Assembly (NCBI GenBank): GCA_014529385.2
Contig: CM043964.1
Location: 103,184,587-103,248,586, forward strand
Direction of reading: 5' to 3'
DNA length: 64,000 bases
Source of the DNA: Adiantum capillus-veneris
Taxonomy: Eukaryota; Streptophyta; Polypodiopsida; Polypodiales; Pteridaceae
Position 1 is the first letter of the stretch. The number at the start of each line of letters is the position of its first letter. Shown one piece after another: positions 50,301 to 59,500 of this stretch. A model generated the notes under the pieces. It was not told the DNA's origin, made no database searches, and saw nothing but the letters and a program-made list of their open reading frames with translations. The translations under genes and the position numbers were made by a program.

Positions 50301-50524
50301 ACAGTGTACTTCTCATGACCAGCTACCTCATATAGTATCTCATCCTGAAATGGGAGGGGAAAGTGATCTCTTTTTGTTGCCTCATTGAGTGGACGGTAAT
50401 CCACACACACCCTCCACTTTCCGTTTTTCTTAGGAGTGACAACAACGGGAGAGACCCACTCTGAATTCTCCATTGGATAAATGAAACCTGCTGCTAGAAG
50501 CTTTCTTACCTCCTTGAGTAAAGC
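47378..50524 (-). CDS. Retrotransposon pol: RT, RNase H, second RNase H, integrase
   Basis: About 1,031 residues from the Met at 50473, with the same frame open from 50524. RT comes first, with VRVDYRP-like and FRVMPFSLTNAPATFQ blocks and a catalytic FIDD near residues 122-125, a variant of YxDD. An RT-linked RNase H follows (ETIGAVLLQQD...YTEAE). A second, archaeal-type RNase H starts at FFDGG near residue 420 (NNEAEYDTLLHGL, QNEDADLLAQQA). Integrase has an HHCC finger (HEEACGGHF...CKSCHNC) and a DDE core (GIDAMGP, IVSDNGPGF, SNGLVEKANG). A GPY module ends the protein (WQGPYIVKK). No chromodomain. Upstream, TAG at 50527-50525 separates this frame from the preceding one. Confidence 0.93.
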   Translation of the reverse strand, partial: ALLKEVRKLLAAGFIYPMENSEWVSPVVVTPKKNGKWRVCVDYRPLNEATKRDHFPLPFQDEILYEVAGHEKYTVCDGYSGYFQIGIALEDQLKTTFITPWGCYAFRVMPFSLTNAPATFQRFMNMVFQAFFGKSIRVFIDDFCIYSSKSLHLQRVEEGLKKLYDMGGQLNPDKCHIGEDEMILLGHKVSYKGIEVDPSKAKALIELPSPKSLKEVISFIQKVKYMSRFIHLASELLHPLQKLTQQVEFAWSDELEEYFCNIKVILSELPTLMPPCWEYTFFVSSSVGRETIGAVLLQQDPHSTRMRPIYFASRVMNTLERDYTEAELMMLSLMFAVRKFRSYLLPKPFVILTAENLFPWVSSQMNLSTRISKWIMELQEFQYSFKVEDSVRAQLAGILTYRVHEKEIQVPQVKTLPLPPPKSIPNAFTLFFDGGFRRATWKVGGGLVLLNPSGEVVMKEKVNLPGSTSNNEAEYDTLLHGLKICIGQGIKRLMVKGDALLIVKQILGIWACKNESLRTKVHAIRKMFNHFEEVQLYHIPRKQNEDADLLAQQAVTCVEREVQVIIVAAVVKQPRYQGLESLAPIIGYILEGEFPQEFTKAQKRRLMKKASFYLFLEGSLYQRGKDQVCRRVPTIEEIPAILKGLHEEACGGHFAQESTVKKIFLAGYVWPSLHVDVQHWCKSCHNCQINGNRRLVHGPRQIVLANGPFEKWGIDAMGPLPRTKNGKLYILVAVDYMTRWVEAQSVARVNERTVSKFVYNHICCRFGTPLEIVSDNGPGFRKGLLTEVCEELHILHRHSTPYYPQSNGLVEKANGVIAGIIRKMVQNKTKLWDDFLHGALWAYRTTYREATEFTPFHLVYGQEALQPIELNIPTMRLHGKAAQDDQEVWMDRLLTLVELEWKREAAYECYKRKATQAKEKLDKKLKDKGIKEGELVLRYDNRFDAKFETRWQGPYIVKKAFNSSYYQLMDLNGKEHSRKVNGYRLKPYLSRLLPKDLPKICPKAAVSCKYCYMKHQCNSSQNSEGPNNEDLVKDSEVLSLEKMLYDGT

Positions 50525-51025
50525 CTACTCCTTGATGACTCCTAGCCTTCGTAGATTCTGAGCCTTAGGTGTGGCCTCTGGCTTCAACTCAACTTTGTGT
50601 TGAACAACATCTACTCCACGCACATCGGTGTAGTCTTTAGCAAAAAGCCTAGGAAATTTCCTTAGCACACATTTGAACTCCTCTCTTTCATCCTTTGTAA
50701 GTGTTGTAGATAGCATACCTTCTAGCATTCTTTCATCTTCCACTTTTTGGTTCTCTTGAGGACCTACCTCCTCCAAACCTTGACAAGAGGTCTCTTGGTT
50801 GGTTGGCTTAAACCTTACCCCCATGACTTCGATGGAAGACTCCTCTTCAGTAATGTTGCCGCTACTTTCTTCTTCTGAAGTGTTATCGGTCCAGTCTTCC
50901 TCCGTCTCGCTTTGTGATGATTCTTCATAGAGCTCCTCTTGGCGTTGCTCCTTCATGTCAAAGACAACCTTCTTATGATTGTTATTCCTGCAAATTAATT
51001 TTCCACTCTCCCAATCCTGCAAAGC
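50525..51025 (-). pseudogene. Protease-RT linker segment, bounded by in-frame stops
   Basis: About 165 residues in the same frame as gag-protease and pol, rich in Glu and Ser (SSQSETEEDWTDNTSEEES). It ends in a pre-RT segment (FPRLFAKDYTDVRGVD...HKVELKPEATP) typical of Ty3/gypsy polyproteins. It is isolated by TGA at 51028-51026 and TAG at 50527-50525. Both can arise by a single substitution, so the ancestral polyprotein was probably continuous. Confidence 0.8.
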
Positions 51026-52624
51026 TCACATTTTCATTAGCCATGGTCTTCCTAGGATAAATGGATAACCACTTCCCTTGGTCGACATAACATAAAAATC
51101 CACCGCTTTCTTAATGCCAAAGGCCTCTACAAAGACATTTTTACAAATGCCTACACACCTAGCCTTGCTATTGTTTGCCATCTTGACTTTGATTTCAGGT
51201 GTCTGCTGGATGTGCATGCCTAGTCTTTGCATGAGTCCCTCTGTCATGATGCAAATTTGTGCACCCCCATCCACTAGACCTTTCCTAACCAATCTTCCTT
51301 TGATGTAACAGTCTAGCATCGGTGTAATGTCCTCATTCATTTCAGCTTGTGTAATTTTTACAACAGGCACACTCTCTTTTACCTTTCTCCTAGTGCTAAC
51401 TACCCTTGTTAAATCCCTCCTAACTTGTGGACATAATGCAAGAAATTGAGGCCATGAGATATCAGGACCCTTACCTCTCATGTCTTCCAACATGTTGTAT
51501 GGAGCCATTCCATGTCCAAGAGGAAAGTCTTGGAGGTTGATACGACGTCGAGTCCTCTTAGCTTCCTTGCTCTCCTTTGCCTTCTTTTCTCGTCCATGGT
51601 CACTTTGTGATGTAACTCCTTCTTTCTCCTTACCTTTCCCTCGGCCACACTTAATGCCATTTGCTTCCATGTCAACCTCTCTTGAATTTGTCACCTCTAC
51701 CATATGCACATTTGGGTCTGGCAAAGGTGGAGGTGGTCTTGCTCCATTTGGCCTTTGTATAAGCCGTGGTTGCTGACTAGTTCCTTCACCTGCATTCATC
51801 ACTGGGTAATTCAAGTTAGGTCTCCCTGGCTCTCCACGGGGACAAGGACAATTATATATCCCATGTCCAGACTCTCCGCAATCCCAACATTGCAAGACTC
51901 TCCTAGTTCGTGGCTCTCTCTCTTCTGACTTCTTTGCTTGTCCCTTTGGACCTACAACTTGTGCAAGGTGAATTGACAGGCTGCTTAAAGATTCATTTAA
52001 CTTCTCAATCACTTCAGTCGTTACCTCAGGAAGCTCCCTAGATGTTGATGCTTGTGACTTACCTTTGGGTCTAAGACCTTCTATTGGAACCTCTCCCCTT
52101 AAGCACTTGAGTTTCCTATACTTCTCAGCAGCCCTAGTTTCCGCTGCATCAAAAGTAGCAGGTGCACCCGCCTCAACTTTTACCTTAAGGTCAGGAAAGA
52201 GTCCAGCTATGAACCTCTCGTTCTTTAAAAATTCTACACCATCACCAGGGTTAGCAACATTTCGTATCCATAGAGCCCAAAGACGTAGAAACTCTTGCTT
52301 GTACAAGTAGTAGTCATCTAAGTCTTTTTGCTTATGAGAAACAATGTCTTGCCATAGTTTTTGAGTGTTTTGGGGATCAAAGAAGTATCTCTTAAAACGA
52401 TTCAAAACTTCTGTGTAATTCCCCTTAACTTCCTCAGGCAAAGAGTCAAACCAAGTGCTAGCATCTTTCCTAAGGACCACCTCAAACATTTCTACATGTT
52501 CTTGATCAGTTACTATCCTCTTGATACGGCAAGACATCTTGAAATTCGCTAGAAATAATTCAGCATCCTCTCCAGGCTCTCCAAAGAAAAGAGGATATCC
52601 AGACATTTGGCGTTGGCTCTCCAT
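51026..52624 (-). CDS. Retrotransposon gag and aspartic protease
   Basis: 532 residues. The N-terminal half is a retrotransposon gag domain (FGEPGEDAELFLANFKMSCR, then FKRYFFDPQN...WQDIVSHKQ). A CCHC zinc knuckle, CWDCGESGHGIYNC, lies near residue 250 after a basic stretch. A Pro-rich and Lys-rich linker leads to a retropepsin-like protease with the active-site variant LVDGGAQICI, where DTG/DSG is usual, and the later ILGRPWL flap-region block. It ends at TGA 51028-51026 in the middle of the polyprotein. Confidence 0.9.
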   Translation of the reverse strand: MESQRQMSGYPLFFGEPGEDAELFLANFKMSCRIKRIVTDQEHVEMFEVVLRKDASTWFDSLPEEVKGNYTEVLNRFKRYFFDPQNTQKLWQDIVSHKQKDLDDYYLYKQEFLRLWALWIRNVANPGDGVEFLKNERFIAGLFPDLKVKVEAGAPATFDAAETRAAEKYRKLKCLRGEVPIEGLRPKGKSQASTSRELPEVTTEVIEKLNESLSSLSIHLAQVVGPKGQAKKSEEREPRTRRVLQCWDCGESGHGIYNCPCPRGEPGRPNLNYPVMNAGEGTSQQPRLIQRPNGARPPPPLPDPNVHMVEVTNSREVDMEANGIKCGRGKGKEKEGVTSQSDHGREKKAKESKEAKRTRRRINLQDFPLGHGMAPYNMLEDMRGKGPDISWPQFLALCPQVRRDLTRVVSTRRKVKESVPVVKITQAEMNEDITPMLDCYIKGRLVRKGLVDGGAQICIMTEGLMQRLGMHIQQTPEIKVKMANNSKARCVGICKNVFVEAFGIKKAVDFYVMSTKGSGYPFILGRPWLMKM

Positions 52625-52709
52625 TGAATTGATTTCAAAGTGACGCGTTTTTTGTTTTTTCTTTCTTTAAAAGATTTACACAATAATATTTTCTAAATTG
52701 CAATCTATT

Positions 52710-52928
52710 CTACAACAAAATAAAAATATTCACATCAAATGACCTATGATAATCAATAAGAGGTAGAATGACAGGGTTTTGTGACGCGAGAATTTCTCCT
52801 ACTCTTTGGGCACCAAACATGAATACCATACGTTGTTGAAAATGGATTTTTCTACTAATTGCAATGTTTACTCTAATTTGTGGAGTGAAATGAAAGGGAA
52901 AAACCTGTATTCCTGGGCCATTATCCAT
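52710..52928 (-). CDS. Leader small ORF b, 72 residues, paralogue of ORF a
   Basis: It lies between the PBS and gag on the coding strand of the element. Its sequence parallels the neighbouring ORF a (shared pattern V.I..S.K..FQ, EI.AS.NP, ILPLI.Y..S.DV.IF). At aligned conserved residues the codons differ mostly at third positions (GCA/GCG, AAT/AAC, CTC/CTT, TAC/TAT), which suggests past selection on protein. No known family recognised; Tat/Ogre elements may carry an extra ORF before gag, but I cannot equate these. Confidence 0.5.
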   Translation of the reverse strand: MDNGPGIQVFPFHFTPQIRVNIAISRKIHFQQRMVFMFGAQRVGEILASQNPVILPLIDYHRSFDVNIFILL

Positions 52929-52949
52929 GGTCTATGCATGACCTAATTC

Positions 52950-53162
52950 TTAAAACAAAAAAAAAATATAGACGTCCAAACTAAGGTCGTACCTAATGAG
53001 AGGCAAAATAAAAGGATTTACTGATGCGTTTATCTCTACCAACCTAAGAGGACCTAAAATTCTACGAATTACTCGCTGAAATTGCAACTTAGTACTAACA
53101 ATTATATGTACCTTTTGCCTTGCAATGGGAATGAAGGAATCATACAAATTCTCGTGATTCAT
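52950..53162 (-). CDS. Leader small ORF a, 70 residues, paralogue of ORF b
   Basis: Begins ATG AAT CAC and ends TAA, 21 bp before ORF b in the element's orientation. The pair looks like an ancient tandem duplication of about 235 bp, retained as two separate frames of nearly equal length. The C-termini are hydrophobic (DVYIFFLF and DVNIFILL), and neither has Cys-His motifs. Confidence 0.5.
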   Translation of the reverse strand: MNHENLYDSFIPIARQKVHIIVSTKLQFQRVIRRILGPLRLVEINASVNPFILPLIRYDLSLDVYIFFLF

Positions 53163-53218
53163 GCAAGCTACTTGATTATGCTAAAGGTTGAGCCTTCACA
53201 AAACATACACAAGCCTCT

Positions 53219-53236
53219 CCTCGGATGGGGGCACCA
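53219..53236 (-). other. Primer-binding site
   Basis: Three bases inside the 5' LTR end, the minus strand reads TGGTGCCCCCATCCGAGG. It starts with the TGG complementary to a tRNA 3' CCA. The cognate tRNA would end CCTCGGATGGGGGCACCA; I could not match it to a specific tRNA, and it is not the common initiator-Met type. Confidence 0.7.
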
Positions 53237-53239
53237 ATT

Positions 53240-55895
53240 TCAAGCGGTTCAGGGCGGGCAACAAGAAGAGCAACCTCTAGACACCCTTCAAGGCTCCCAT
53301 GCTGCTCAATGGGGCTGGGACACAACACAACACAAACCAAAACAACAAACCCCCAGCCAAATCCCAACTACACAAGGGGCACCACCTAGTTTAAGAGCGA
53401 ACTAGGACGCAAAAGAGGAGAATCGTTAGAGCGACCCACAAACAAGCAAGGAATTTACACTAACCCTAACACCAATGGAACACTCTCACACACTAAAACA
53501 CGAGAGAGAGAGAGAGGTGGTGCTCGGGCTGCTTTGAAGTGTATCGTTAATGATCAAGCAAACATAAATATATATATGTAAGAAAGAGAGAGAAGGGGGA
53601 AGGAGGTGCTTGTTGCACTAATGCCTTCTTACAAATCTGTCATGACCAATCAAAGTGAGATTAGTATTTGTTCAACATAGCCTGAGTAAATTACACCACA
53701 ACACATCACAAGAAAAAAGCCACCCCAATCACTGTCTTAAGGCCAGGGGAGTCCTCTCCACCCTGTCGCCCTCTTACAACATGTGGGATTTATGGCTAAA
53801 TTGATAACAATACCCGGAGACAAGCTATCAAGAACTTTAACTAAAACACCAAGACACTTACACATCATTATTGTCCATGACTTCACGTTGGAAGGGAGAC
53901 AAGGTATCCATGCTTAGTCCAAATTCACCCTCCTTGATTCAACAAATGTTGGGCTTACACTAGTAGGAGAAATGATAGATTTCCTATTCTCAATTTAATG
54001 ATCACTCTCTCTTACAATGGCATAGAGTTCCCTTGCTAATCACCCCTAATACAACACATACATATGCCTAATGCCAATGAGATTCCACTCAAGAGCTCCT
54101 TCTCAAGAGGTTGACCTTGGCTTCTCAAGCTATAGCATAGTGCTCTTTCTTCTCCCCCCTTTTTGTGCTAGCTACACCCTCCTTTATAGCAATTTTGAAG
54201 GCTAGGGTTACTCCTCTAACCATGGTTGGGTTAGATTTTCAGCAATTTACCTAATTTCTTTTTCTTGAAATTATCAAGAAGTTGGTGGGGAAAGAGAGAG
54301 GAGAGAAATGGAGGTGATAGGACTTTTCATAGTGGGTTAGTGTTAGTAGAGTTAGTATTAATTTACAAATGGAATTGGATATTTACAATGGGAGTATCCA
54401 TGTAGGATACAAATAAGGAAGAAAAACTCTTAAGAGGTAAGAAAAGGTGGATTTCTTACAAGGTTGATGCTCCAAGTGTCTTGAGTAGGGCCAATTTGGA
54501 CGCTTGTTGACGGTCCACTAGCTTTGACGGTACATTTTTTCTCCACTCTTGACCTTCCTTGAGAGACAAGGTAATTGAAGCTGAGTAATCAACCACCATG
54601 ATGCTGTCTTCTAAGAGAAGAGGCTGAATTTTGTGGTTTTTTTGATAGATATGGGTAATTTGGAGGAGGAAAAATGAGACTAGGTGGTCAATTTTGGAAT
54701 GGAATTGTGTGTGGGAGGTATGAGTTCACCATGGTTTCTCTTATTCTTCAACGTTGAGGAGAAGGTGAGTAGGGTGCAGAGAGGAGTGGTGAGAGAGGTG
54801 GGGATGATGAGTGGAGAAGTGTGTGTGAAAGAGGAAAATGATAAAGTGGAAGAGAGAGTGTGGCTGCATAGCATGGGAAAACTGGGGTCCACTAATAAAT
54901 CATAGCTCACAACTCATAGCTCAAAAAAATATGAAAAAATTTGAGGCAAAAGTTCAGCCCACGAGCTACAACTTTTGTTTGTATCACCCTTTCAAATTCA
55001 GAGAGCAAGTGAACTTTAAAAATTCATCAAAACCGACCATTTTTTTCCAGTGCACAAGGTCCTTTTGGGGTCCTTCTTTGGATGATTCTTTTGAATACCT
55101 CCAAGAGTGAGCCCTTTATAGTGTATGTATGCATGCCACCTACCCTTGACCTTATTTGGTAGTTCTATAATTGAAGATATTTTTGAGATCATGATATAAG
55201 TGAATAGTACAACTAAGAAATGCAAATATTGAGGGGTCTAAAAAATATGTACATGTCAAATATAAATAATATAAGTGGAAAAAATATAAAGGGGTCAAAA
55301 AAAATCTCTCTCATTATGAGGCTACCATAAAAAGATAAATATTTTTGGTGTTCTAATTTTTTAGAAAAAAAACAAAATAGATGTAGGAAGGGAAAAATCA
55401 CAATAGTGAAAAAATATACGCATAAATAAAACTAGTTTTTTTGGATTTTTGTTGGGGTGGAGTTACACCAAATATAAGAGAAGCTTACATGAAAATATTT
55501 CTATATGGAATAAAGAGTATGAAAAATGGTAAGAAAAATTGTGGTAATGGTGAGGCAATGTACAGAGCATAAATAACACACACCTAGGTAGAAATATTTA
55601 AATAAATACCAAAATAATTATGAAAAAAACTTTTATTTAGGCCCTATATACAAAGAAATATTTACATACGCATGGGCCATAATATACTTATATTTTTTAT
55701 TTTTTTGGCTCAACTAGCCCAATGACTAGCTAATTGAGGGTTTTTTTATTTCAGTAAGGAGATATGGAAAAAGTCCCCTAACTCACACGCACCTATATAC
55801 AGTGAAAGGGTGAGGGTAACCACAGTGTTTGAGTGATTTGATAGGGTGAGATAACTCACTATGGCAATTACAGAGAGCCAAAAAAACGGCTATCA
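53240..55895 (-). repeat. 5' LTR (2,656 bp)
   Basis: Matches the 3' LTR over its length apart from the 181-bp internal duplication of that copy and scattered, mostly transition, differences. On the + strand it begins TCAAGCGG (the expected TG end is mutated) and ends GGCTATCA. Confidence 0.93.
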
Positions 55896-55899
55896 CTAG
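55896..55899. other. Target-site duplication CTAG, right
   Basis: Partner of 44497-44500. Removing the element and one copy of CTAG restores the interrupted reading frame of FCP1-like copy B. Confidence 0.8.
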
Positions 55900-56011
55900 G
55901 CAATTGGGTTGTAAAACAAAAGGAGTTTTGAAGGCAACGACAGCAAGGGCTTATATAAATAAGGTGAAAGCTGAGAACAATCTTCTAAGCCTGGATAGAA
56001 AGCAACCCTAA
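55900..56011 (+). pseudogene. FCP1-like copy B, 3' coding end after retrotransposon
   Basis: With the element excised, the codon split at 44,499-44,500 is completed by G at 55900. The frame continues for 36 codons (QLGCKTKGVLKATTARAYIN..., basic and helical) to TAA at 56009-56011. The precise restoration of phase across an 11.4-kb insertion strongly supports this as the native C-terminus. Confidence 0.8.
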
Positions 56012-56559
56012 GGTACTTAAGTAACTATTGATTGTCTATGTTATAGTCCTTAAAACAATATCGGATGGCTTTCTTGCTCCCATGTCTCACATTGGTCTTT
56101 AGGTAAGACAAGTGGTGACCTTGAAAGTATGGTCTCGTATCTCGATCAAGTGAAGAGACATGAAGCTTAAATATCACTACTATGTATCTAGTGTTAAACT
56201 CCATCAAGACAAAGATACTAGAGTGCCAAATTGCAGTCTAGTTTAAGTGAAAATCCATTTGAGCTAAGGTAAAACTTATAGTGCCTCATTTTTCTAGGAT
56301 TCTACCCCATCAAGGAAGTTAGAATCTAGCACAAACCAATTAAGACTCTTTTGGAGCCTAGATAGGACAATTCCTAGAACTTAAGAGACTTATTATTGAG
56401 TTAGAGTTTAGTTTAGATAAGCAAAAGATCTTCAAACCAGCACTTGACTTTCTTACTATTCAATATTCAAAGTCCTTTGAGGCTAACAAATTACATACCT
56501 ACTTGTAACCTAACTAATGAGTAATTATATAGATCTAAGCAAGTATATATAATGAGTCT
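56012..56559. other. 3' flank of copy B, satellite polarity switch
   Basis: Mostly unique sequence. One degenerate satellite core at about 56,107 is still in + orientation; from about 56,590 all cores are in - orientation. No coding potential recognised. Confidence 0.6.
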
Positions 56560-59500
56560 TCAAAATAAAAAACCAAGGGAAGAGAGTAGTAAGGTCCACT
56601 ACTTGCCCAAGCTCAGCTCTAGACAACATAGAAAGATGCTAGTTCTACTAATTGTCTAATTATAGGCATGGAGAAATGATAGAAGGTTGACCACTTGTCC
56701 AACCTATCATCTCTAGTAAGATGGGAGGTTTGGCCTTAAGATTCACCATGTAACCAACCTATACATCATTGTATTATGAAGAGTAGAAAAGCAAAGCTCC
56801 ACCACTTGTCCAAGCTAGTTCTAAAATCCACATGGAGATAAGCACGCTCCACCATTTGTCAAATCTCTCTTCCATTAAAACATGAAAAAACTCAGCTATG
56901 TTGTACAAGGGGGACTTTTTTCCAAGGTCCACCACTTGTCCAAGCTAGGATCCATTAAAACATGGAAATAAAAAAAGCTCCACCACTCGTCCAACCTTTA
57001 GAGTTGCAAAGTGTATGGGTTGTCTAAACTAGGTATGGGAAAATAATTGAAGGTCCACCACTTGAAACATGGAGCGAAGCAAGCTCCACCATGTCTCCAA
57101 TATGCTAGACTCCATTGAAACACCCTAAACCCATGATATTTTGTACATAGGGGATGTACATTCAAGATCCACCACTTGTCCAACCGTGTATCCCTAGTAG
57201 CTTGATAGCTTTGGTCTCAAGATTCACCAGTTGTCCACTCTATGTCATTGTATTAAAAAGGATTGGGTGTTAAGGTCCACCACTTGTCCAACCTATAAGG
57301 TTATATTTTAAATGTTTTTTTTTCTCACAACTTGAACTACCCATGATATGTTTTACATGGGACTTTTGTTTCAATGTCCGCCACTTGTCCAAGCTAACTC
57401 TATTGAAACATAGAGAGAACCAAAGATCCACCACTTGTCCAAGCTAAGCTATATTGAAACATGGAGAGAAGGATGCTCCACCATTTCTCCAAGATAGGCT
57501 TCATTGAAACATGGAGAGAAGAAAGCTCCACCATGTCTCCAAGCTAAGATCCATTTAAATGCCCTAAACCCATTTTATTTTGTACATGGGGGGTTTTATT
57601 TCAAGGCCCACCACTTGTCTAACCTATTATCCCTAGTAGCACGAGTGGTTTGGTCTCAAGATACACCACTTGTACACTCTATGTCATTATATTAGGAAGA
57701 ACTATGTATTAAGGTCCACCACTTGTCCAACCTATAAGGTTATATCTTAAATGGTATCCTTTCTCACCACTTGAAATGCCCATGATATGTTTTACATGGG
57801 GGTTTCATTCCAAGGTCCACCACTTGTCCAAGCTAACTCTATTTAAACATAGAGAGAAGAAAAGGTCCACCACTTTTCCAAGCTAACTCTATTCAAACAT
57901 AGAGAGAAGCAAAGGTTCACCACTTGTCAAAGCTAGGCTCCATTGAAGCATGGAGAGAAGTAACCTCCATCATTTTTCCAAGATAGGTGCCATTCAAACA
58001 TGGAAAGAATCAATATCTACCATGTCTCCAAGATTCTAGGCTCCATTGAAACACCCTAAAACCATGATATTTTGTACATGGGGTGTTTACATTCAAGGTC
58101 TACCACTTCTCTAACATATTATACCTAGTAGCATGAGTGGTTTGGTCTTAAGATTCACCACTTATCCACTCTATGTCATTATATTAAGAATAACTGGGTG
58201 TTAAGGTCCACCACTTGTCCAACCTATAAGGGTATATCGTAAATGGTATCCTTCACCACTTGTCAAGGTCCATCACCACTTTTCCAACCTGTAAGGTTAT
58301 ATCTTGAATGATTATTTTCCTCATCACTTGTAATGTCCATGCTATGTTTTACAAAGGGGTTTTGTTCCAAGACCCACCACTCTATTGAAACATAGAGAGA
58401 AGCAAAGGTCCACCACTTGTCCAAGGTAGGCTCCATTGAAATATGGAGAGAAGGATGATCCACCATTTCTCCAAGATAGGTTCCATTGAAACATTGAGAG
58501 AAGCAATCTCCACCATGTCTCCAAGCTAGGCTCCATTGAAATACCCTAAACCCATAATTTTGTACATGAGGGGTTTACATTCAAAGTCCACCACTTGTCC
58601 AACCTATTATCCCTAGTAGCACGAGTGGTTTGGTCTCAAGATTCACCACTTGTACACTCTATGTCATTATATTAAGAAGAACTATGTGTTAAGGTCCACC
58701 ACTTGTCCAACCTATAAGGTTATATTTTAAATGGTATCCTTTCTCACCACTTGAAATGCCCATGATATGTTTTACATGGGGGTTTCATTCCAAGGTCCAC
58801 CACTTGTCCAAGCTAACTCTATTAAAACATATAGAGAAAGAAAGGTCCACCACTCTATTAAAACATATAGAGAAAGAAAGGTCCACCACTTGTCCAAGCT
58901 AGGCTCATTGAAACATGGAGAGAAGGAACCTCCACTATTTCTCCTAGATAGGCTCCATTGAAACATGGAGAGAAATAAGCTCCACCATGTCTCCAAGTTG
59001 CTAGGCTCCATTGAAATACCCAATACCCATAATATTTTTTACATGGGGGGTTTACATTCAAGGTTCACCACTTGTCCAACCTATTATCCCTAGTAGGTTT
59101 GGTCTCATGATTCACCACTTGTCCACTCTATGTCATTATATTAAGAGGAATTGGGTGTTAAGGTCCACCACTTGTCCAACCTATAATGTTATAGCTTGAA
59201 TGGTATTTTTTCTCACCACTTGTAATGCCCATGACATGATTTACATGGGGGTTTTGTTCCAAGGTCCACCACTTGTCCAAGCTAAATCTATTGAAACATA
59301 GAGAGAAACAAAGGTCCACCACTTTTCCAAGCTAGACTGCATTGAAACATGGACCTTAATACCAAATTATTTCTAGTAGCATGAGTGATATTTTGTACAT
59401 GGGGGGTTTAAATTCAAGGTCCACCACTTGTTGAACCTATTTCCCTAGTAGGTTTGGTTCCAAGTTCACCACTTATCCACTCTATGTCATTATATTAAGA

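Larger units (their letters stand above)
44501..55895 (-). mobile_element. Tat-like Ty3/gypsy LTR retrotransposon, about 11.4 kb
   Basis: A full-length element in antisense orientation to the host gene: two long LTRs, a PBS, a leader with two small ORFs, gag-protease, an RT / RNase H / second RNase H / integrase polyprotein, and a polypurine tract. The second, archaeal-type RNase H domain after the RT-linked one is a hallmark of the Tat/Ogre branch. No chromodomain is seen. LTR-LTR divergence is small by eye and mostly transitions. Two in-frame stops (51,026 and 50,525) interrupt an otherwise continuous frame, so this copy is probably not autonomous. Confidence 0.95.
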
